Origin: Solanum dulcamara
Lineage: Eukaryota > Streptophyta > Magnoliopsida > Solanales > Solanaceae
Length of the DNA: 64,000 nucleotides
Direction: 5' to 3'
Assembly: GCF_947179165.1 (NCBI RefSeq)
Contig: NC_077248.1
Coordinates: 51,663,232-51,727,231 of the forward strand
Position 1 is the stretch's first letter, and every line of letters begins with the position of its first letter. Positions 10,996 to 23,789 of the stretch are shown here, piece by piece. Both the position numbers and the translations under genes were made by a program. The notes beneath the pieces were generated by a model. It searched no databases. It worked only from the letters and a program-made list of their open reading frames with translations, and had not been told where the DNA came from.

Positions 10996-11486
10996 TATTG
11001 AGGGGAGGAAGCACCACAACTAAAGTTTGATATGATAATAAATAATAAAAATAAATTAGCCACGAGAATTTTATGTGGAAATCCCTCAAACAGATAGAGG
11101 AAAAAAATCACGGAGTAGAAAGATTTTATTATGAAATATGGGAGTACACTGCTCTCAAATACAAGGCGAAAACAACAATTAACACTTCTCTCTTATAAAA
11201 GGAACAACTCACTAAAGATGACACTTAAGACTACAATATTTATCTTGGTTTATAACTCTCTTTGTGTTCTTACTCTTTTGGATTGTAATTTTTGTGGGGG
11301 TGATCTAAACGAGAGAAAGAAACCCTCTATTTATAGGAAATTAGAAATGCGTAAAATCCGTGTATTGCACCTCCCTTTTTAACTACGCGTTCAAAACACG
11401 TTTTGTTCTCTTTTTGACTACGCATTCAAAATGCGTTTTATTTTCTTTTTGACTACGCATTCAAAATGCGTTTTGACTATCTTGCA
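10996..11486 (-). repeat. 5' LTR of the copia element
   Basis: 491 bp and similar over its length to 6399-6843. The part near 11380-11475 holds three tandem copies of a unit centred on the palindrome CGCATTCAAAATGCG. The other LTR holds about two, which explains much of the length difference. Confidence 0.9.
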
Positions 11487-11903
11487 ATTCCAATAAGATT
11501 GACCATGTCCTATGAACAGTTCAACAACTGAATTGGTGTTACGTTCCTGACACTTGCTGAAGACACATATTAGAATATGTAAATATGATTTTTTAAAATT
11601 TGTTTTTACAATTTAAAAGACAAAGTGTACCTTAGTATAATTTTTTCCTCTCTTTTGCTAGTAAATGAAAGTGCGGTGATAAAAAGTTAGGTGGATGATA
11701 AATTCAATGAAGTTTTTATGGTGTTCTATTTTTGCATAGTTTCGATCCATAGTGGAAGGCTCCGCACCTGAGCCTCGTTAGACTCAGCTGAAGTGTAAGG
11801 TATAAGTGAAGAGGAATTTTTATGAATAGCTATAGTTTGGACTACAATTATCATTAGTAGCTATAGTTTACCTAACTATGATTCATAAAAACAGCTGGCC
11901 GAG
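11487..11903. other. former 3' flank of the bHLH gene plus left edge of a repeat
   Basis: It starts where the copia element ends, so 11487 onward was once continuous with 6398 and may be bHLH 3' UTR. From about 11815 (GAATTTTTATGAATAGCTAT) a repeat begins that is cut at 11903 by the gypsy element. No coding signal. Confidence 0.5.
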
Positions 11904-14484
11904 TGTCACGCCTAGGGAGGGTACCTTAGGCGTGGCCGGCACTTACAAACTATTACTAGTCCCTAATTAAGTGAATCACTTGGCCCGTTCACACATTCAT
12001 TCAATCACATGTTATCAGCGGAAGACTTAACCCATAAAGAAAATAACTCATAAGATAAAGCCAAATGCCAACATTCTTTTTAATCAATCAAATCAACAAG
12101 ACCAGTATGAATTAAACTAGCCAAAAGACAAAACCAATCAATAACATCAACAAACTAGTCTATGAAGCCTCTATCAACTGTCTAAATGGTGCAAATGACA
12201 GGTTCATGGCTACCTCAAATCAAATAAAAAAAACTAAACTCAAAGGCTAGAAAGATAAATGTGGTATCCTCCGGAAGCAGATAGGACTCACCAATCAGTT
12301 GAATACGAATAGATCCTATGCGCATCCTCAACGATGCGCCTGTTGATGATCTCTAGTACATCATGCAACGATGCAGGTCCAAATGAACGTCGGTACATGA
12401 AATATACGAGTATATAATATGATAGAATAAAACATGCATAAGGTAGAATAATATCAATTCATGTAACTCAATCAAGGGCAATTAACTCAATTAGGATGTC
12501 ATAATTCTAAAGCAAGAGTAAGGTTTAGACAGAGACCAATCATATAAAATCCAATCCAATCAGAGTACTATCAAGACCTATATGGGAGTTTCTCTTATCC
12601 GACAACCATCACTTATGAGCTAGTGATAGTATAATAAGTCGATGTTGTTGCCACATTCGTTCAATACTCTGCTAGGGTAAGAACGAATCAACCAATCAAG
12701 TCCTATCATGTTAGGACAACAAAGTAGGAAACATATGACTTAACGGTTCAATCTTCTCCTACGTTTGACGATGTAGTTATTGGGTTCGAGTTATTACTTA
12801 CTCTTACCTAATTCGGTGCTCGATACTCCTCTCAAGACTCAAAGATCATAAGAGAATCAATCCAATCAAACCAAATAGATAAGGCTCAAAGGACTCTTAT
12901 TAGTTCATCAATTCTATCAAATCAATTCTTTCAACCAATCAATTTCCAAATTATTTATTTAAGAGAAGTTTAGGCAACCATTTATGACAACCTTCAGTTG
13001 AGACCATTCACTTAGGTTCAATTATAAAAATATAAAGGACTATCAAGTTCGTCACCATTATCATGCTCCACTACTAAAAACTGTCAAAAATTAAAAATTT
13101 ATAAATAATAAGATAAAAAAAATTTTAAAAAATATTATAAATTAAAATTAAAAATAAGTGAAGGACTCCGTTGCTTATTTAAAATTCAAAATAAGTTTTT
13201 TTATCAGAAGCGACGGATGGTGTCGCCGTTTATATTAAATAATTAATTTATTAATTAAAAATAGTTTTGGTTAAAAAATAAGTCAAAAAAGCGACGGACA
13301 TAGAGTCACTGTCCATCGCTTTTTAAAATAAAAAATAAAAATAAAAAAATAAAAATATAAGCAATGGACGGTGTTCCTTTGTCCGTCACTTTTTACCATC
13401 GACGCAGTCCATCTTTTTTCTTTCCATCATTTTTTTACCATTTTTTAATAGTGCTCACATCTCAATCACAATCAATCATTCACAAATTCAAGACTCTAGA
13501 CTCAATTCTTAAACATATACCTTCACCACCCATCAATATGCTATTAGGGTTTATGAAGTAGTTCAAATCATTTGCTCAAGGAACTAATTCGTGGAAAAGC
13601 ATGAATTTATCTGAAATCAATATGACATGTAAATTTTAGGAAAGCAATTCTCAATAAACATAATCATGAGGGCTAAATTCATTCATAATCAATCTATCAC
13701 CATCATGGTCACATGAAGGAACAAAGTTCATGTTTTAGTTCAGCCTTACATACTCGAAATTTGCAGAACAATCGAACTTGAAAGGGTGGAAGTGTATGCT
13801 TGAACCCTAGCCTCTTTTTCTTCTCTAATATTTTCTCTCCAATAAACTAAGTGTTTAATGAGATTATTATGCGTTCAGGGTACTGACAAAGGACTCAAAA
13901 TAGTCCCCAAATGTCAGGGTTTTAGTTTGGAAATAGTGGAGAAAGATTGATCTACCCTTCATTAAAAAATAAAACTGGTCATCTAAGAGTCATAATTACT
14001 ACTCCTAGGAACTTTGACGGATCGTCAAGTCTACTCCGGGAATTGGGTTGTAAAAGCTTGTGGTCTACAACTTAGGTCTACGAGTCGTAAACTACTCGAC
14101 GAGTCGTAGACGCGACTCGTCCGGCGAGTCTTTAAAACTCTGAGAAAACTGAGTCGCTGAAGTTTCTCTATAGGTCATTGCTATGACTCATAGACTCTTC
14201 GACAACTAATCAACAATACTCGTAGGGATGACTTCCTTTATTGAAATTTGGCTAAGTGTCAAAGGGTTCTACGATTCCTTTCTACGACTCGTAAGGTCAA
14301 TCGTAGGGAGGTTTCTCAATACCCAAAATTTACAAGTGTAGGAAAGGCCTACGATTCATCCCTATGACTTATAGAACTCTCTACGGGTCATAGAGGACTC
14401 TTGTGGTCCACTGATTAGTCCCTTTCATCAATTTTCCTTATGGTTTTGAAATCTGCGTAGGATAGAATAACACGAGGTGCTACA
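11904..14484 (-). repeat. 3' LTR of gypsy element 1, enlarged by a MITE
   Basis: 2581 bp. It aligns with 19520-21744 except for the 385-bp CACTA-type MITE at 13069-13453, which accounts for the extra length. Confidence 0.88.
13069..13453. mobile_element. CACTA-type MITE inside the gypsy LTR
   Basis: The ends read CACTACTAAAAA and TTTTTTAATAGTG (inverted), with a CTC duplication on each side (13066-13068 and 13454-13456), as for En/Spm (CACTA) elements. The sister LTR has the empty site: CATGCTCACATCTC near 20690. The interior repeats GCGACGGA/TCCATCGCT motifs, typical subterminal repeats. Non-coding. Confidence 0.85.
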
Positions 14485-14765
14485 ATATCTCCTCATTATG
14501 ATCATTTATCCTCGAATGAAGACCAAGTTAAGGTTTTTATAAGGGAACGAATACAATCAAAACTCAAATACTCAATATCAAATAATCACTACTCAGATTC
14601 AAGAATATGAATCAAACACTTAAACTCAGAATAAACATTAACTCAAGGATAAGAGAAAGGAACATTACACTAAATATCATCATTTGGAGGCATGAATAGA
14701 TGCGGGTATCTAACTTTCATAACCTCTTCAGCTTTCCATGTAGCCTTTTCAACAAAATGATTCAG

Positions 14766-16690
14766 CTATAGAACTTTGATGGAGGCTAACTCCTTGGTTC
14801 CCAATTTGTGAACTTGACGATCAAGAATCTGAAATGGGATCTTCTCATAACTCAAACTCTTTTTCACCCCAACGCTCTCAGTCGGGTCAATAAGTAAAGG
14901 GTCTCCCAAACACTTCTTAAGCATAGAGATGTGAAATACTTGTTGAATATTTGCTAACTCTGGTGGCAACTCCAACTCATAGGCTACATTATCAACCCTC
15001 TTCACAATCTAAGAAACACCAAGGTAGTGGGGACTAAGCTTCCTTTTCTTTCCAAATCTCATCACACCTTTCATGGGTGAAACCTTCAAGTACACCTAAT
15101 CATTCACTTCGAACTCTAAATCTCTCTTCGTAACATTAGTGTAGGATTTTTGGCGACTCTAAGCAGTTCTCAACCTCTCTTGGATGATCTTCACCCTCTC
15201 CATGGCTTGGTGAACCAAGTTTGTCCCAATCAACTTAGCTTCACCAACTTCGAATCAACCAATTGGCGGTCTATATCTCCTCCCATATAGAGCATCATAA
15301 GGAGCCATTTGAATGCTTGAATAGAAGCTATTATTATATGCAAACTCAATAAGAGGTAAATGATCATCCTAATTACCTTTGAAGTTGATGACACAGGCTC
15401 TCAACATATGTTCCAAAGTCTGAATTATATGCTTTACCTAGCCATTTGTCTGTAGATAGAAAGCAGTGCTAAGGTTCACTCTTAAACCGAAACCTCTCTG
15501 GAACAACTTTCAAAATTGGGTAGTGAATTGAGCTCCCCTATCTAATATGATAGACAAAAGAACTCCATGTAGTCTAAAAATCTCTCAAAGATACAACCTA
15601 GCATAATCCTATGTGGTATCTGTAGTCTTAACTGGTAGGAAATAGACTAATTTAGTCATCCTATCCATAATCACCCAAATAGAGTCATATTGTCTGCGGG
15701 ATCGCGGTAGACCTATTATGAAGTCCATATTGATCATCTCTCACTTCTATTTTTGGAATTTCAATATTCTGATCTACTCCACAATGCTTTTGGTGCTCAA
15801 CCCTAACTTGTTGGCAGTTTGGGCACTTGGACACAAATTATGCTATATTTTCTTTCATTCCACTCCACCAATATACTTCCATCAAGCTATGGTACATCTT
15901 TTTAGAACCTGGATGTATGGAGTACTTGGAGTTATGGGCCTCTACCATGATCCCCTATCGAATACTATCAACACTTGGAACACACAATTTCCCTTGATAC
16001 ATCAATACTCCATCTCATCCTTTGACAAAAGCCATTACTTTTTCTTATGAACATCGTCTTTCATTTGGAAGAGGATGGGATCTTGATCTTACTTTCATTT
16101 CACCTCTGCAACTAGAGATGATTTAGCCCCATTATGATTGATAGTACCACCCTCAATCGAGTCAATAAATTGAACTCACAAATATGCAAGACTATGTACC
16201 TCTTTTTGCAATTCTTTCTTCTTCTCTTCTACATGGGCAGTGCTCTGAGAGCATCAACAACAACATTAGTTTTACCTAGGTGGTAGAGAATGCTCATATC
16301 ATTATCTTTGAGCAACTATATCCATCTCGTCTGCCTCAAGTTCAACTCTTTTTGAGTAAACACATATTGAAGGCTCTTGTGATCTGTGAACACATCAATA
16401 TGCACACCATAAAGATAATGATGCCAAATCTTAAGAGCGAACACTAAGGCATCCAACTCAAGGTGTGAGTAGGGTAGTTCCTCTCATGAATTTTAGCCTG
16501 TCTGTAAGCATAAGCAATAACCTTGCCCTTCTGCATTAAAACACAACCCAATCCAACTCTGGATGCATCATAATAGATAACAAAATCATTTGTTTGCTTG
16601 GGTAGGAATAGCATTGGAGACAGTCAACCTTATTTTTAACTCTTGATACTCTTCTCACAAATATCTGACCATTGAAACTTAGCCTTCTTT
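14766..16690 (-). pseudogene. gypsy 1 RNase H, integrase and C-terminal tail
   Basis: Heavily broken. On the minus strand, 15610-15720 reads MDFIIGLPRSRRQYDSIWVI, the start of the integrase core. A Cys-containing stretch near 15800 fits its zinc domain. 14766-15005 reads QVFHISMLKK and ILDRQVHKLGTKELASIKVL, the integrase C-terminus leading to a chromodomain remnant. RNase H sequence lies around 16250-16690 in several frames. Confidence 0.75.
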
Positions 16691-16703
16691 TGAATTATCA
16701 TAG

Positions 16704-17431
16704 TCAATGATGAAGATATGGATGAGAATCTTCAACAAATCTATGGTAGTAGCCAGCCAAACCCAAGAAACTTCTTATGTCATTCAGGGATGTGGGTCTT
16801 GGCCGGTTCTTAACCGCTTCATTCTTTTTCGAATCAAGTCGTATACCTTCGTTGGATACAATATGGCCTAGGAATTCCATAGAAGCAAGAAAAAATTCAC
16901 ATTTTAAAAACTTAGCATACAACTCCCTATCTTTGAGGGTTTGAAGAACAATTCTGAGATGATTAACATGCTCCTCCTTATTCCTCAAGTAGATCAGTAT
17001 ATCGTCTATAAATACAATCACAAATATGTCTAAATACTATTTGAACACTCGATTCATCAAGTTCTTAAATGCTGTAGGACCATTAGTTCGAAGGACATAA
17101 TAAAAAATTCAAAGTGACCATATTGGGTTCGGAAGGCAGAATTTGGGACGTCACATTCTCTCACTTTAAACTAATTGTAGGCTGTTCTGAGGTCTATCTT
17201 TGAGAAATAAGTAGCACCCTGAAGCTGGTCAAATAGATCATCTATTCTAGGAAGTGGGTACTTGTTATTTATGGTGACCTTGTTCAGTTCACGATAGTCA
17301 ATGCACATTCTCAATGATTCATCTTTCTTTTGCACGAATAGGATAGGATTGCCCCAAGGTGAGATGCTCGGTCTAATGAATCCCTTATCTTGGAGATTTT
17401 TCAATTTTTCTTTCAACTTAGACGGAGCCAT
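16704..17431 (-). pseudogene. gypsy 1 reverse transcriptase region
   Basis: Two pieces: 17171-17431 ([37 protein letters not shown]) and 16704-17021 (catalytic FIDDILIY, then LGHIVSNEGI and SFLGLAGYYHRFV). The region between (17022-17170) is out of frame. This is the clearest gypsy signature of the element. Confidence 0.9.
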
Positions 17432-17479
17432 TTTATATAGCGGGATAGAGATAGGTTGCGCATCAGGAAAGACATCAAT

Positions 17480-17960
17480 CTAAAAGTCTATCTCTCTATA
17501 AAGAGGGACTCTAGGTAGATCTTCAAGAAACACTTTCAGAAACTCATTTACAATTGGAACTGACTCAAGAGTAAGGGACTCAAAACTATCATCTTTGACT
17601 CTAACGATGTGATAGATACACCCTTTAGAGATCAACTTTCTGTCCCTAAGGTAGGAGATAAATTTACACTTAGGCACAACAAGAATACCCTTCAATTCTA
17701 AGGCAGGCTCATTTGGAAAACTAAACTTAGTAATCAGAGTCCTACAATCAACAGAGGCATAACAAGCATATAGCCAGTCCATGCCAAAAATCACATCAAA
17801 ATCAACCATGTTCCTTGTGACAGATAGACATATTACAATCTCTATAGACCCTCTCAACTAAAATAGTGTCACCAATAGGAGTAGATACACTAAAAGACTC
17901 AAGAAGACACTCAGAAGCTCTATCAAATGTACTAGCCACATAAGGAGATAAAAATCATAA
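17480..17960 (-). pseudogene. gypsy 1 aspartic protease region
   Basis: The 125-codon segment at 17480-17857 contains VDFDVIFGMDWL, the conserved stretch after the protease active site. Upstream, a DLGAT-like sequence stands where the active site is expected. The end runs into the RT linker (VFLEDLPRVPLYREIDF). Confidence 0.75.
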
Positions 17961-18096
17961 AGTTGCACCCAGATCCATCAAAACATAACAAATTAAGAGT
18001 AAAGTCTCAAATCATACATGTCACAATGTCTAGGGAGTTCTCCTAGTCTTGGTGACTACCCATGGCATAGAGACGGTTTGAACCTTCCGCCCATAC

Positions 18097-19260
18097 CTAA
18101 AGTGGTACCTTTCTGATTACCCCTAGCTGGTGGTGCCGTGGTAGAAGACTGGGCTTTGTTGCCCCATGTCGGACACTTTCTCTAAAACTGTCCCATTTGG
18201 CCACATTTGTAACATCCATTCTTTCCTTCTTTGTACTCTCCCATATGGAGCTTACCGCACTTTCCACAAGGTGTCTTTCCCTTCGAACCTTGAGCCACAC
18301 TAGATTGGAATTGAGAACCCTGGGCTCTGGAATTCTGGTGACTCTGTACCTGCTGATCATACATGTTATATGGCGCAGGTGCACTTACCACTGATGGAGC
18401 ATAGTTAGAAGACCTCTTCTAGAAGAAGGACCTGTTTTCCTTACTCTACCTCTACTCATTCTCATGCCCAAAGGATTTTGCCTTCTTGCTCAAGTGTTCT
18501 TCCTTGTCTTTCCTCTTAGCATTCTCTACCTGCTGAGCATACACCATCAGCCTAGAAATATCCATGTCAGAAATTATCAATGACGCTTTGCACTCTTTTT
18601 TCACATGTCTTCCCAATCCGGAGACAAACTTTCTCATCTTAGACCGCACATCTGGGATCATCTCCAGAGTATATCTAAATAGCTAGATGAACTTCAAACC
18701 ATACTCCTTTAATGTCTCCTCCTCTTGTTTCAGATTCACGAACTCTTCTACCTTTGCTTCCCTTAATTATCTAGGAAAGAAGTAATCAAGGAAAGCACCC
18801 TCGAACTCATCCCAAACTGCAAGCTCAACATCCGCACCTATACATTCCTCCAACTGATTGTACCACACATTTTCCACATCCTTGAGGTGATAAGACACCA
18901 ACTCAACTCCATCAATCTCTGTAATATGCATTGCTTTCAGGATCTTCCATATTTCTTTGATGAAATTCTAGCGGTCCTCCTCAACCTTAGAATCCGTAAA
19001 AGCTAGAGGATTCATTCTTAGAAAATCCCTAATCCTTGTGGAAGCAAACAGATCTTGAGAACTAAAGCTAGGAGTTGGTAAACTCTGGCTACTATTTCGG
19101 GCAGCTACCAATTGAGTGAGCATAGAAATCGCTCCTCATAACTCTACCTCTGAAGTTAGTGTAGCTTAAGTAGTAGGGTCTTGGGGTGCCTCAGTAGACC
19201 TTGCAGGCCGGCTCCTATTCTCACTCTAGAAGGTGGAGGCATCTCAAACTGTGAAACCTC
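18097..19260 (-). pseudogene. gypsy 1 gag and zinc knuckle
   Basis: The 18452-18661 segment holds gag sequence (MRKFVSGLGRHVKKECKASL), and 18182-18391 holds a CCHC-like knuckle (CGKCGKLHMG...CYKCGQMG). Upstream to about 19260 the minus strand still reads as gag in pieces, for example LVSYHLKDVENVWYNQLEE. Stops and frame changes separate the pieces. Confidence 0.75.
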
Positions 19261-19506
19261 AATATTGAGGTTGTTTCTCTGACTAGCGGTGCATTTTGAA
19301 GGCCTTTTCTATAAACGTGTAACGCATGAATTAGAAAGGAACTTTTAGAGTTAAGCTCTTTAGCACAAACTCAGAGTGTGAAGAAGTGAAACAATTCACA
19401 ATGTCATATAGTCTCTTGATTATAAGTGTGGTGCACGACATACTCATAAGCAAGATTCTACTAGACACGACTTCATATATACCTTAAGACTCTTTAACTC
19501 TGTACT

Positions 19507-19519
19507 CTGATATCAAGTT
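19507..19519 (-). other. gypsy 1 primer binding site
   Basis: The minus strand reads TTGATATCAGAG next to the LTR edge, an initiator-Met-type site with one or two changes. Confidence 0.7.
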
Positions 19520-21744
19520 TTTCACTCTCCGGGAGGTACCCTAGGCGTGACCGACACTTAGAGACTATTACTAGTCCCGGGAGAACTAATTGTCCCATTC
19601 ACACATTTATTCAATTACATTTTATCAGCAGAAGATTTAAATCATAAAGAAAATAACTCATAAGATAATGCCAAAGGCCAATATTCTTTCTAATCAATCG
19701 AATCAACAAGACCAGTATGAATGAAACTAGCCAAAATATAAAATCAAATGACAATATCAACAATCTAGTCTATAAAGTCTCTATCAACTGTATAAATGGT
19801 GCCAATAAAAGGTTCATGGCTACCTCAAATCAAATGAAGAAAACTAAACTAAAAGGCTAGAAAGATAAATGTGGTGTCCTCTAGAAGAACGGAGGACTCA
19901 CTAATCAGTTGAATACGAATAGACCCTCAACGATATGAGTTGTTGATGATCTCTAGTACCTGTCTATGCATCATAAAATGATACAGGTCTAAATGGATGT
20001 CACTACATGGAATGTAAGAGTATGTAATATGGAAGAATGAAACATGCATAAGGTAGAATAATATCAACTCAAGTAACTCAATCAAAGGTAGGGAACTCAA
20101 TCAGTATGTCATAAGTCTAAAGTAAGAGTAAGGTTTAGACATAGTCCAATCATATACAATTTGATCCAATCAAAGTACTATCAAGACCTCTATGGGAGTT
20201 TCTCTTATCCGACAACCATCACTTATGAGAGAATGATAATACAATAAGCCAATGTTATTGCCACGTCCATTTAATACCTTGCCAGGGTAGGAACGAATCA
20301 ACCAATTATGAATCCAAAACAAATCAAGTCATATCATGTCAGGCTAATAAAGTAGGAAACATCTGACTTAATGGTTCAATACTCTCCTATGTTTGGCGAC
20401 GTAGTTATTAGGTTTGAGTTATTACTTAATCTAACCCAATTTGGTGCTCGATACTCCTCCAAAGACTCAAAGCTCATAAGATAATCAATCCAATCATTCC
20501 AAATCAATAATTCTCAAAGGACTTTTACCAGTTCTATTAAATTGACCATTTCAACCAATCAATTTCCAAATCATTTATTTAAGAGAAGTTTAGACAATCA
20601 TTTATGACAACCTTCAATTGAGACCATTCACTTGTGTTCAATTATGAAAATATAAAGGACAATCAAGTTCATCAACACTATCATCATGCTCACATCTCAA
20701 TTACAATCATGCATTCACAAATTCAAGTCTCTAGACTCAATCCTTAAATATATACCTTTACCACCCATCAATATGCTATTAGGGTTTATGAAACAAGTAC
20801 TTAAAATTATTTGCTTTAGGAACTAATTGATAGAAAAGCATGAATTTATCAGAAATCAGTAATACGTGTAAATGTTTGGAAAGAAATTTTCAATAAACAC
20901 AATTATGGGGGCTGAATTCATTTACAATCAAATTTTCACAATCATGGACACATGGAGGAACAAAGTCCATGTTTTAGTTCAGACTTACATACCTGGAATT
21001 TGCAGAACAACCAAACTTGAAAGGATGGAAGTGTACGCTTGAACCCTAGCCTTTTTCTTTTCTCCAATCCTTGCTCTTCAATAAACTAAGTGTTTAATAC
21101 GAGTATTATACTTTTAGGGTATTGATAAAGGACTTAACATAGTCCCTAAATGTTAGGGTTTTAGTTTTAGAAGGGTGGGGAAAGACCAATATATCCTTCA
21201 TTAAAAATTTAAACTGGTCGTCTACGGGTTGTAATTATGACTCGTAGGAACTTTGACGGATCGTCAAGTCCACTCGTGGAACTGGGCTTGAAAATCTTGT
21301 TGTCTACGACTCAGGTCTACGAGTCGTAAACCACTCGACGAGTCGTAGATGCGACTCATCCTACAGGTCTTTGAAACTCTGAGAAAACTGAGTCTCTGAA
21401 GTTTCTCTAGGGTTCATTGCTATGACTCGTAGACTCTTTGAAGACTCGTTAACATCACTCATAGGGACGCTTCCTTTACTGAAATTTGGCTAAGTGTCAA
21501 AGGGTTATACGAGTCCTTTCTATGACTCATAGAAACCCTTATGACTCGTAAGGTCAATCGTAGGAAGGTTTCTCAATACCCAGAATTTCTCTAAGTGTAG
21601 AAAGGGCCTATGAATCATCCCTACGACTCGTAAAACTCTCTATGGGTCGTAGAGGACACTCGCGGTCCACTGATTAGTCCCTTTCATCAATTTTCCTCAT
21701 GGATTGTGGACTCCATCTAGGCTAGAATAACACGGGGTGCTACA
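19520..21744 (-). repeat. 5' LTR of gypsy element 1
   Basis: 2225 bp and similar throughout to the left LTR. The last 450 bp contain many variants of CTACGACTCGTAG, also seen in the left LTR at 14030-14400. Confidence 0.88.
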
Positions 21745-22440
21745 TTGAGAGGGGAGCGAAATTGAGAGAGAGTAGAGATGCTAGATACAGGTTGTATTCG
21801 ATACATACATGTTGATACAAGTTTTATCACTTGTATTCATTCGTTGCTGTATCATTTGTATTTATTTTGATATAGAAATTATGGTTTGCAGATTGTATTT
21901 GATACATACAAGTTGATAATTACATATAAAATGATACGGTTGTATCACTTATATTTGTTTGCTCTTATATCGCATGTATTCATTCGCGATATAAAAAATA
22001 CATAAATACAAGTTATATTAGACAGGTACAGGCTGATACAGTTTAACACAAGTATCGTCTTTTTTTTCCTCATGTATTCCTTCCATTTATCCAAATCAAT
22101 CTTTAATTAAATGGAGGGCAATATGATATTACCAAATGGTAGATACACAAAGTTAGTTGAAGTATGCCATATTCTTGTACGATGTGAATTTAGATTGAGA
22201 TATTTTTTATTGTGGATGGGTGTTGCCATATATTCAGTTGTATATGAAGATAGATTTATAGAGAGAGGCGGGAGAGAGAGAAGTGAGAGGGATGAGAGAG
22301 AAAGCGATAGAGGAGAGACGAAAGAAAGGAAAAGAGGTGAGAGATTTGCTATAAAATGTTAATTATAATTGTGTTTGGAAGTAATATTTTAAAATTATAA
22401 TTATGTATAGTAAATACAGTAATTATGTTTGTTTGGTTAT
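21745..22440. repeat. right part of a repeat split by gypsy 1
   Basis: Contains many variants of TGTATTCGATACATACAAGTTGATAC (21790-22060), then a GA-rich stretch (22255-22350) of GAGAGAGRSGRGAGAG type. The left stub 11815-11903 and this block probably formed one non-coding repeat before the gypsy inserted. The open frame at 22111-22362 is low-complexity repeat sequence and not a gene. Confidence 0.5.
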
Positions 22441-23785
22441 ATATAGTCTTTCTTAAAAAGTTATGTACCTCACAAGCAGTTCAATTTGTTGTCCAGCTCA
22501 CAAGAAAAAACAAATTTGTGACCAAATATTTATGACAGGTTCTTCATAAAATTGTGACAGATTTAAAACTGTGTGGATTTTATTCGTTTATCAAGTTGCA
22601 ATGCTCCAATCTAGGAGAAATTCTTCCGTCATAAAATATTATTTTTCTTGTGGTAGCGTTAATCCATTTGTAACATTCTTTTTCGATGGAACAATTCAAA
22701 CTTTTATTGCCTTCTTAAGAGGGAATATTTCCATATTGGCCACTCAAATGGTACCTTATAGAAAAGATTGGAACTTTAATTTTTTTTCCTTTAAGAGTCC
22801 TAGGTGGACCTTTCCATGCATATATCCTATAGTGATTTTGTTGTGATTGTAGAAAGAATCTAAAATATGTCCAATAGTCAAGAGGTTATTTATTTACCAC
22901 CTTTATAAAAAGTAACATTCTTAAATTAAGATATGTGGCACTCATTCCCTCTACCAAAAAGGGAACAAAAGAAAATATATTTTGTGAGTTGTAATTTATA
23001 TAATATAAGAGGGAGTTTGTTGTGCCAAAGCAGGCATCAAGTCAATATACATGCTAGAAATAGTTCATAGTAATCTGATAAATAGATAAGGTCTTGGCTA
23101 AAATGTCAATCATGCGTGAAAAATTCTTCTTAATGAACAATATTTTGGTCTTGAAGGTGAAGAATTAGAGATGTCACTAATTAGACCATTAGCTTGACAA
23201 ATGTTTAACATTTACTAAATTGATTTGCATAAATAGTTAAAATGCCCTGAATTTCGTACAGCCTTAACTTAATATATAGATATACGAAAATACTTCGGTA
23301 TTTGGTTAATAGTGAAATATGAAATACTTATATATTGAAATTATAAAGTGAATAAAAAAATCGATTTTTACAAAATTAAAAATTGAAATCGATCAAAAAA
23401 TCAAAATTGGAGAATCAAATATTTGATGTGATTTTTGGTTTTCGTGATTTTATGCCTACACCCGAATTATAGGTGGTTGTTAGACTTGAATCCAAGACCT
23501 ATATCTATTATAACACAATATAATGTGTGTGATTATTTAATTTAAATATTTAAACTTTAAAAAAATACTCTTTTATTTATTTGGTTATATTTTAGACATG
23601 TAATACGCTCTCTATATAAGGATAATTACCTTTTTGGACCTCTCTAAAAAATAATAGCCGACAAGTGTACATATTTTTGCATATTAGATATAAATATGTA
23701 CTGTATACATAATCAAGAGTATATATTTTGTATATATGGCCTAGCCCCGGTAATAAATTTGTGAAAATTTTATGAGGCACCTTAC
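22441..23785. other. AT-rich intergenic stretch, no gene seen
   Basis: No domain, LTR or convincing ORF. Around 23340-23430 there are several short repeats of AAAAATCGATTTTT/AAATCGATCAAAAAATC, perhaps an eroded hAT MITE end. Confidence 0.45.
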
Positions 23786-23789
23786 TTGG

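Larger units (their letters stand above)
6399..11486 (-). mobile_element. Ty1/copia LTR retrotransposon, complete but inactive
   Basis: A complete element read on the minus strand. The 5' LTR is 10996-11486 and the 3' LTR 6399-6843; on the minus strand both start with TGCAAGATAG, and the 3' copy ends in CA. The primer site next to the 5' LTR reads TGGTATCAGA on the minus strand (initiator tRNA-Met type), and a short purine tract (AGTGGGAGAA) lies next to the 3' LTR. The flanks ATTTC (6394-6398) and ATTCC (11487-11491) look like a 5-bp target duplication with one mismatch. The gag-PR-INT-RT-RNase H order is the copia order. Several stops and frameshifts make it non-autonomous. It lies 88 bp after the bHLH stop codon, in opposite orientation, probably in the former 3' UTR. 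Confidence 0.92.
11904..21744 (-). mobile_element. Ty3/gypsy chromovirus with long LTRs, inactive
   Basis: A complete minus-strand element. The 5' LTR is 19520-21744 and the 3' LTR 11904-14484; both end in GGTGCTACA on the right, and the left LTR starts TGTCAC. The primer site at the left edge of the 5' LTR reads TTGATATCAGAGT on the minus strand. The order gag, protease, RT, RNase H, integrase, C-terminal tail is the gypsy order. LTR length, iMet-type primer site and tail suggest a Del/Tekay-like chromovirus (inference). Candidate 5-bp flanks are CCGAG and TTGAG, alike except for two C/T differences. Every domain carries stops. It inserted into an older repeat whose halves remain on both sides. 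Confidence 0.9.

Noticed and set aside
22111..22362. 83-codon ORF in a GA-rich region
   Set aside because: Composition is repeat-driven and no domain is recognisable; it lies in the interrupted repeat.
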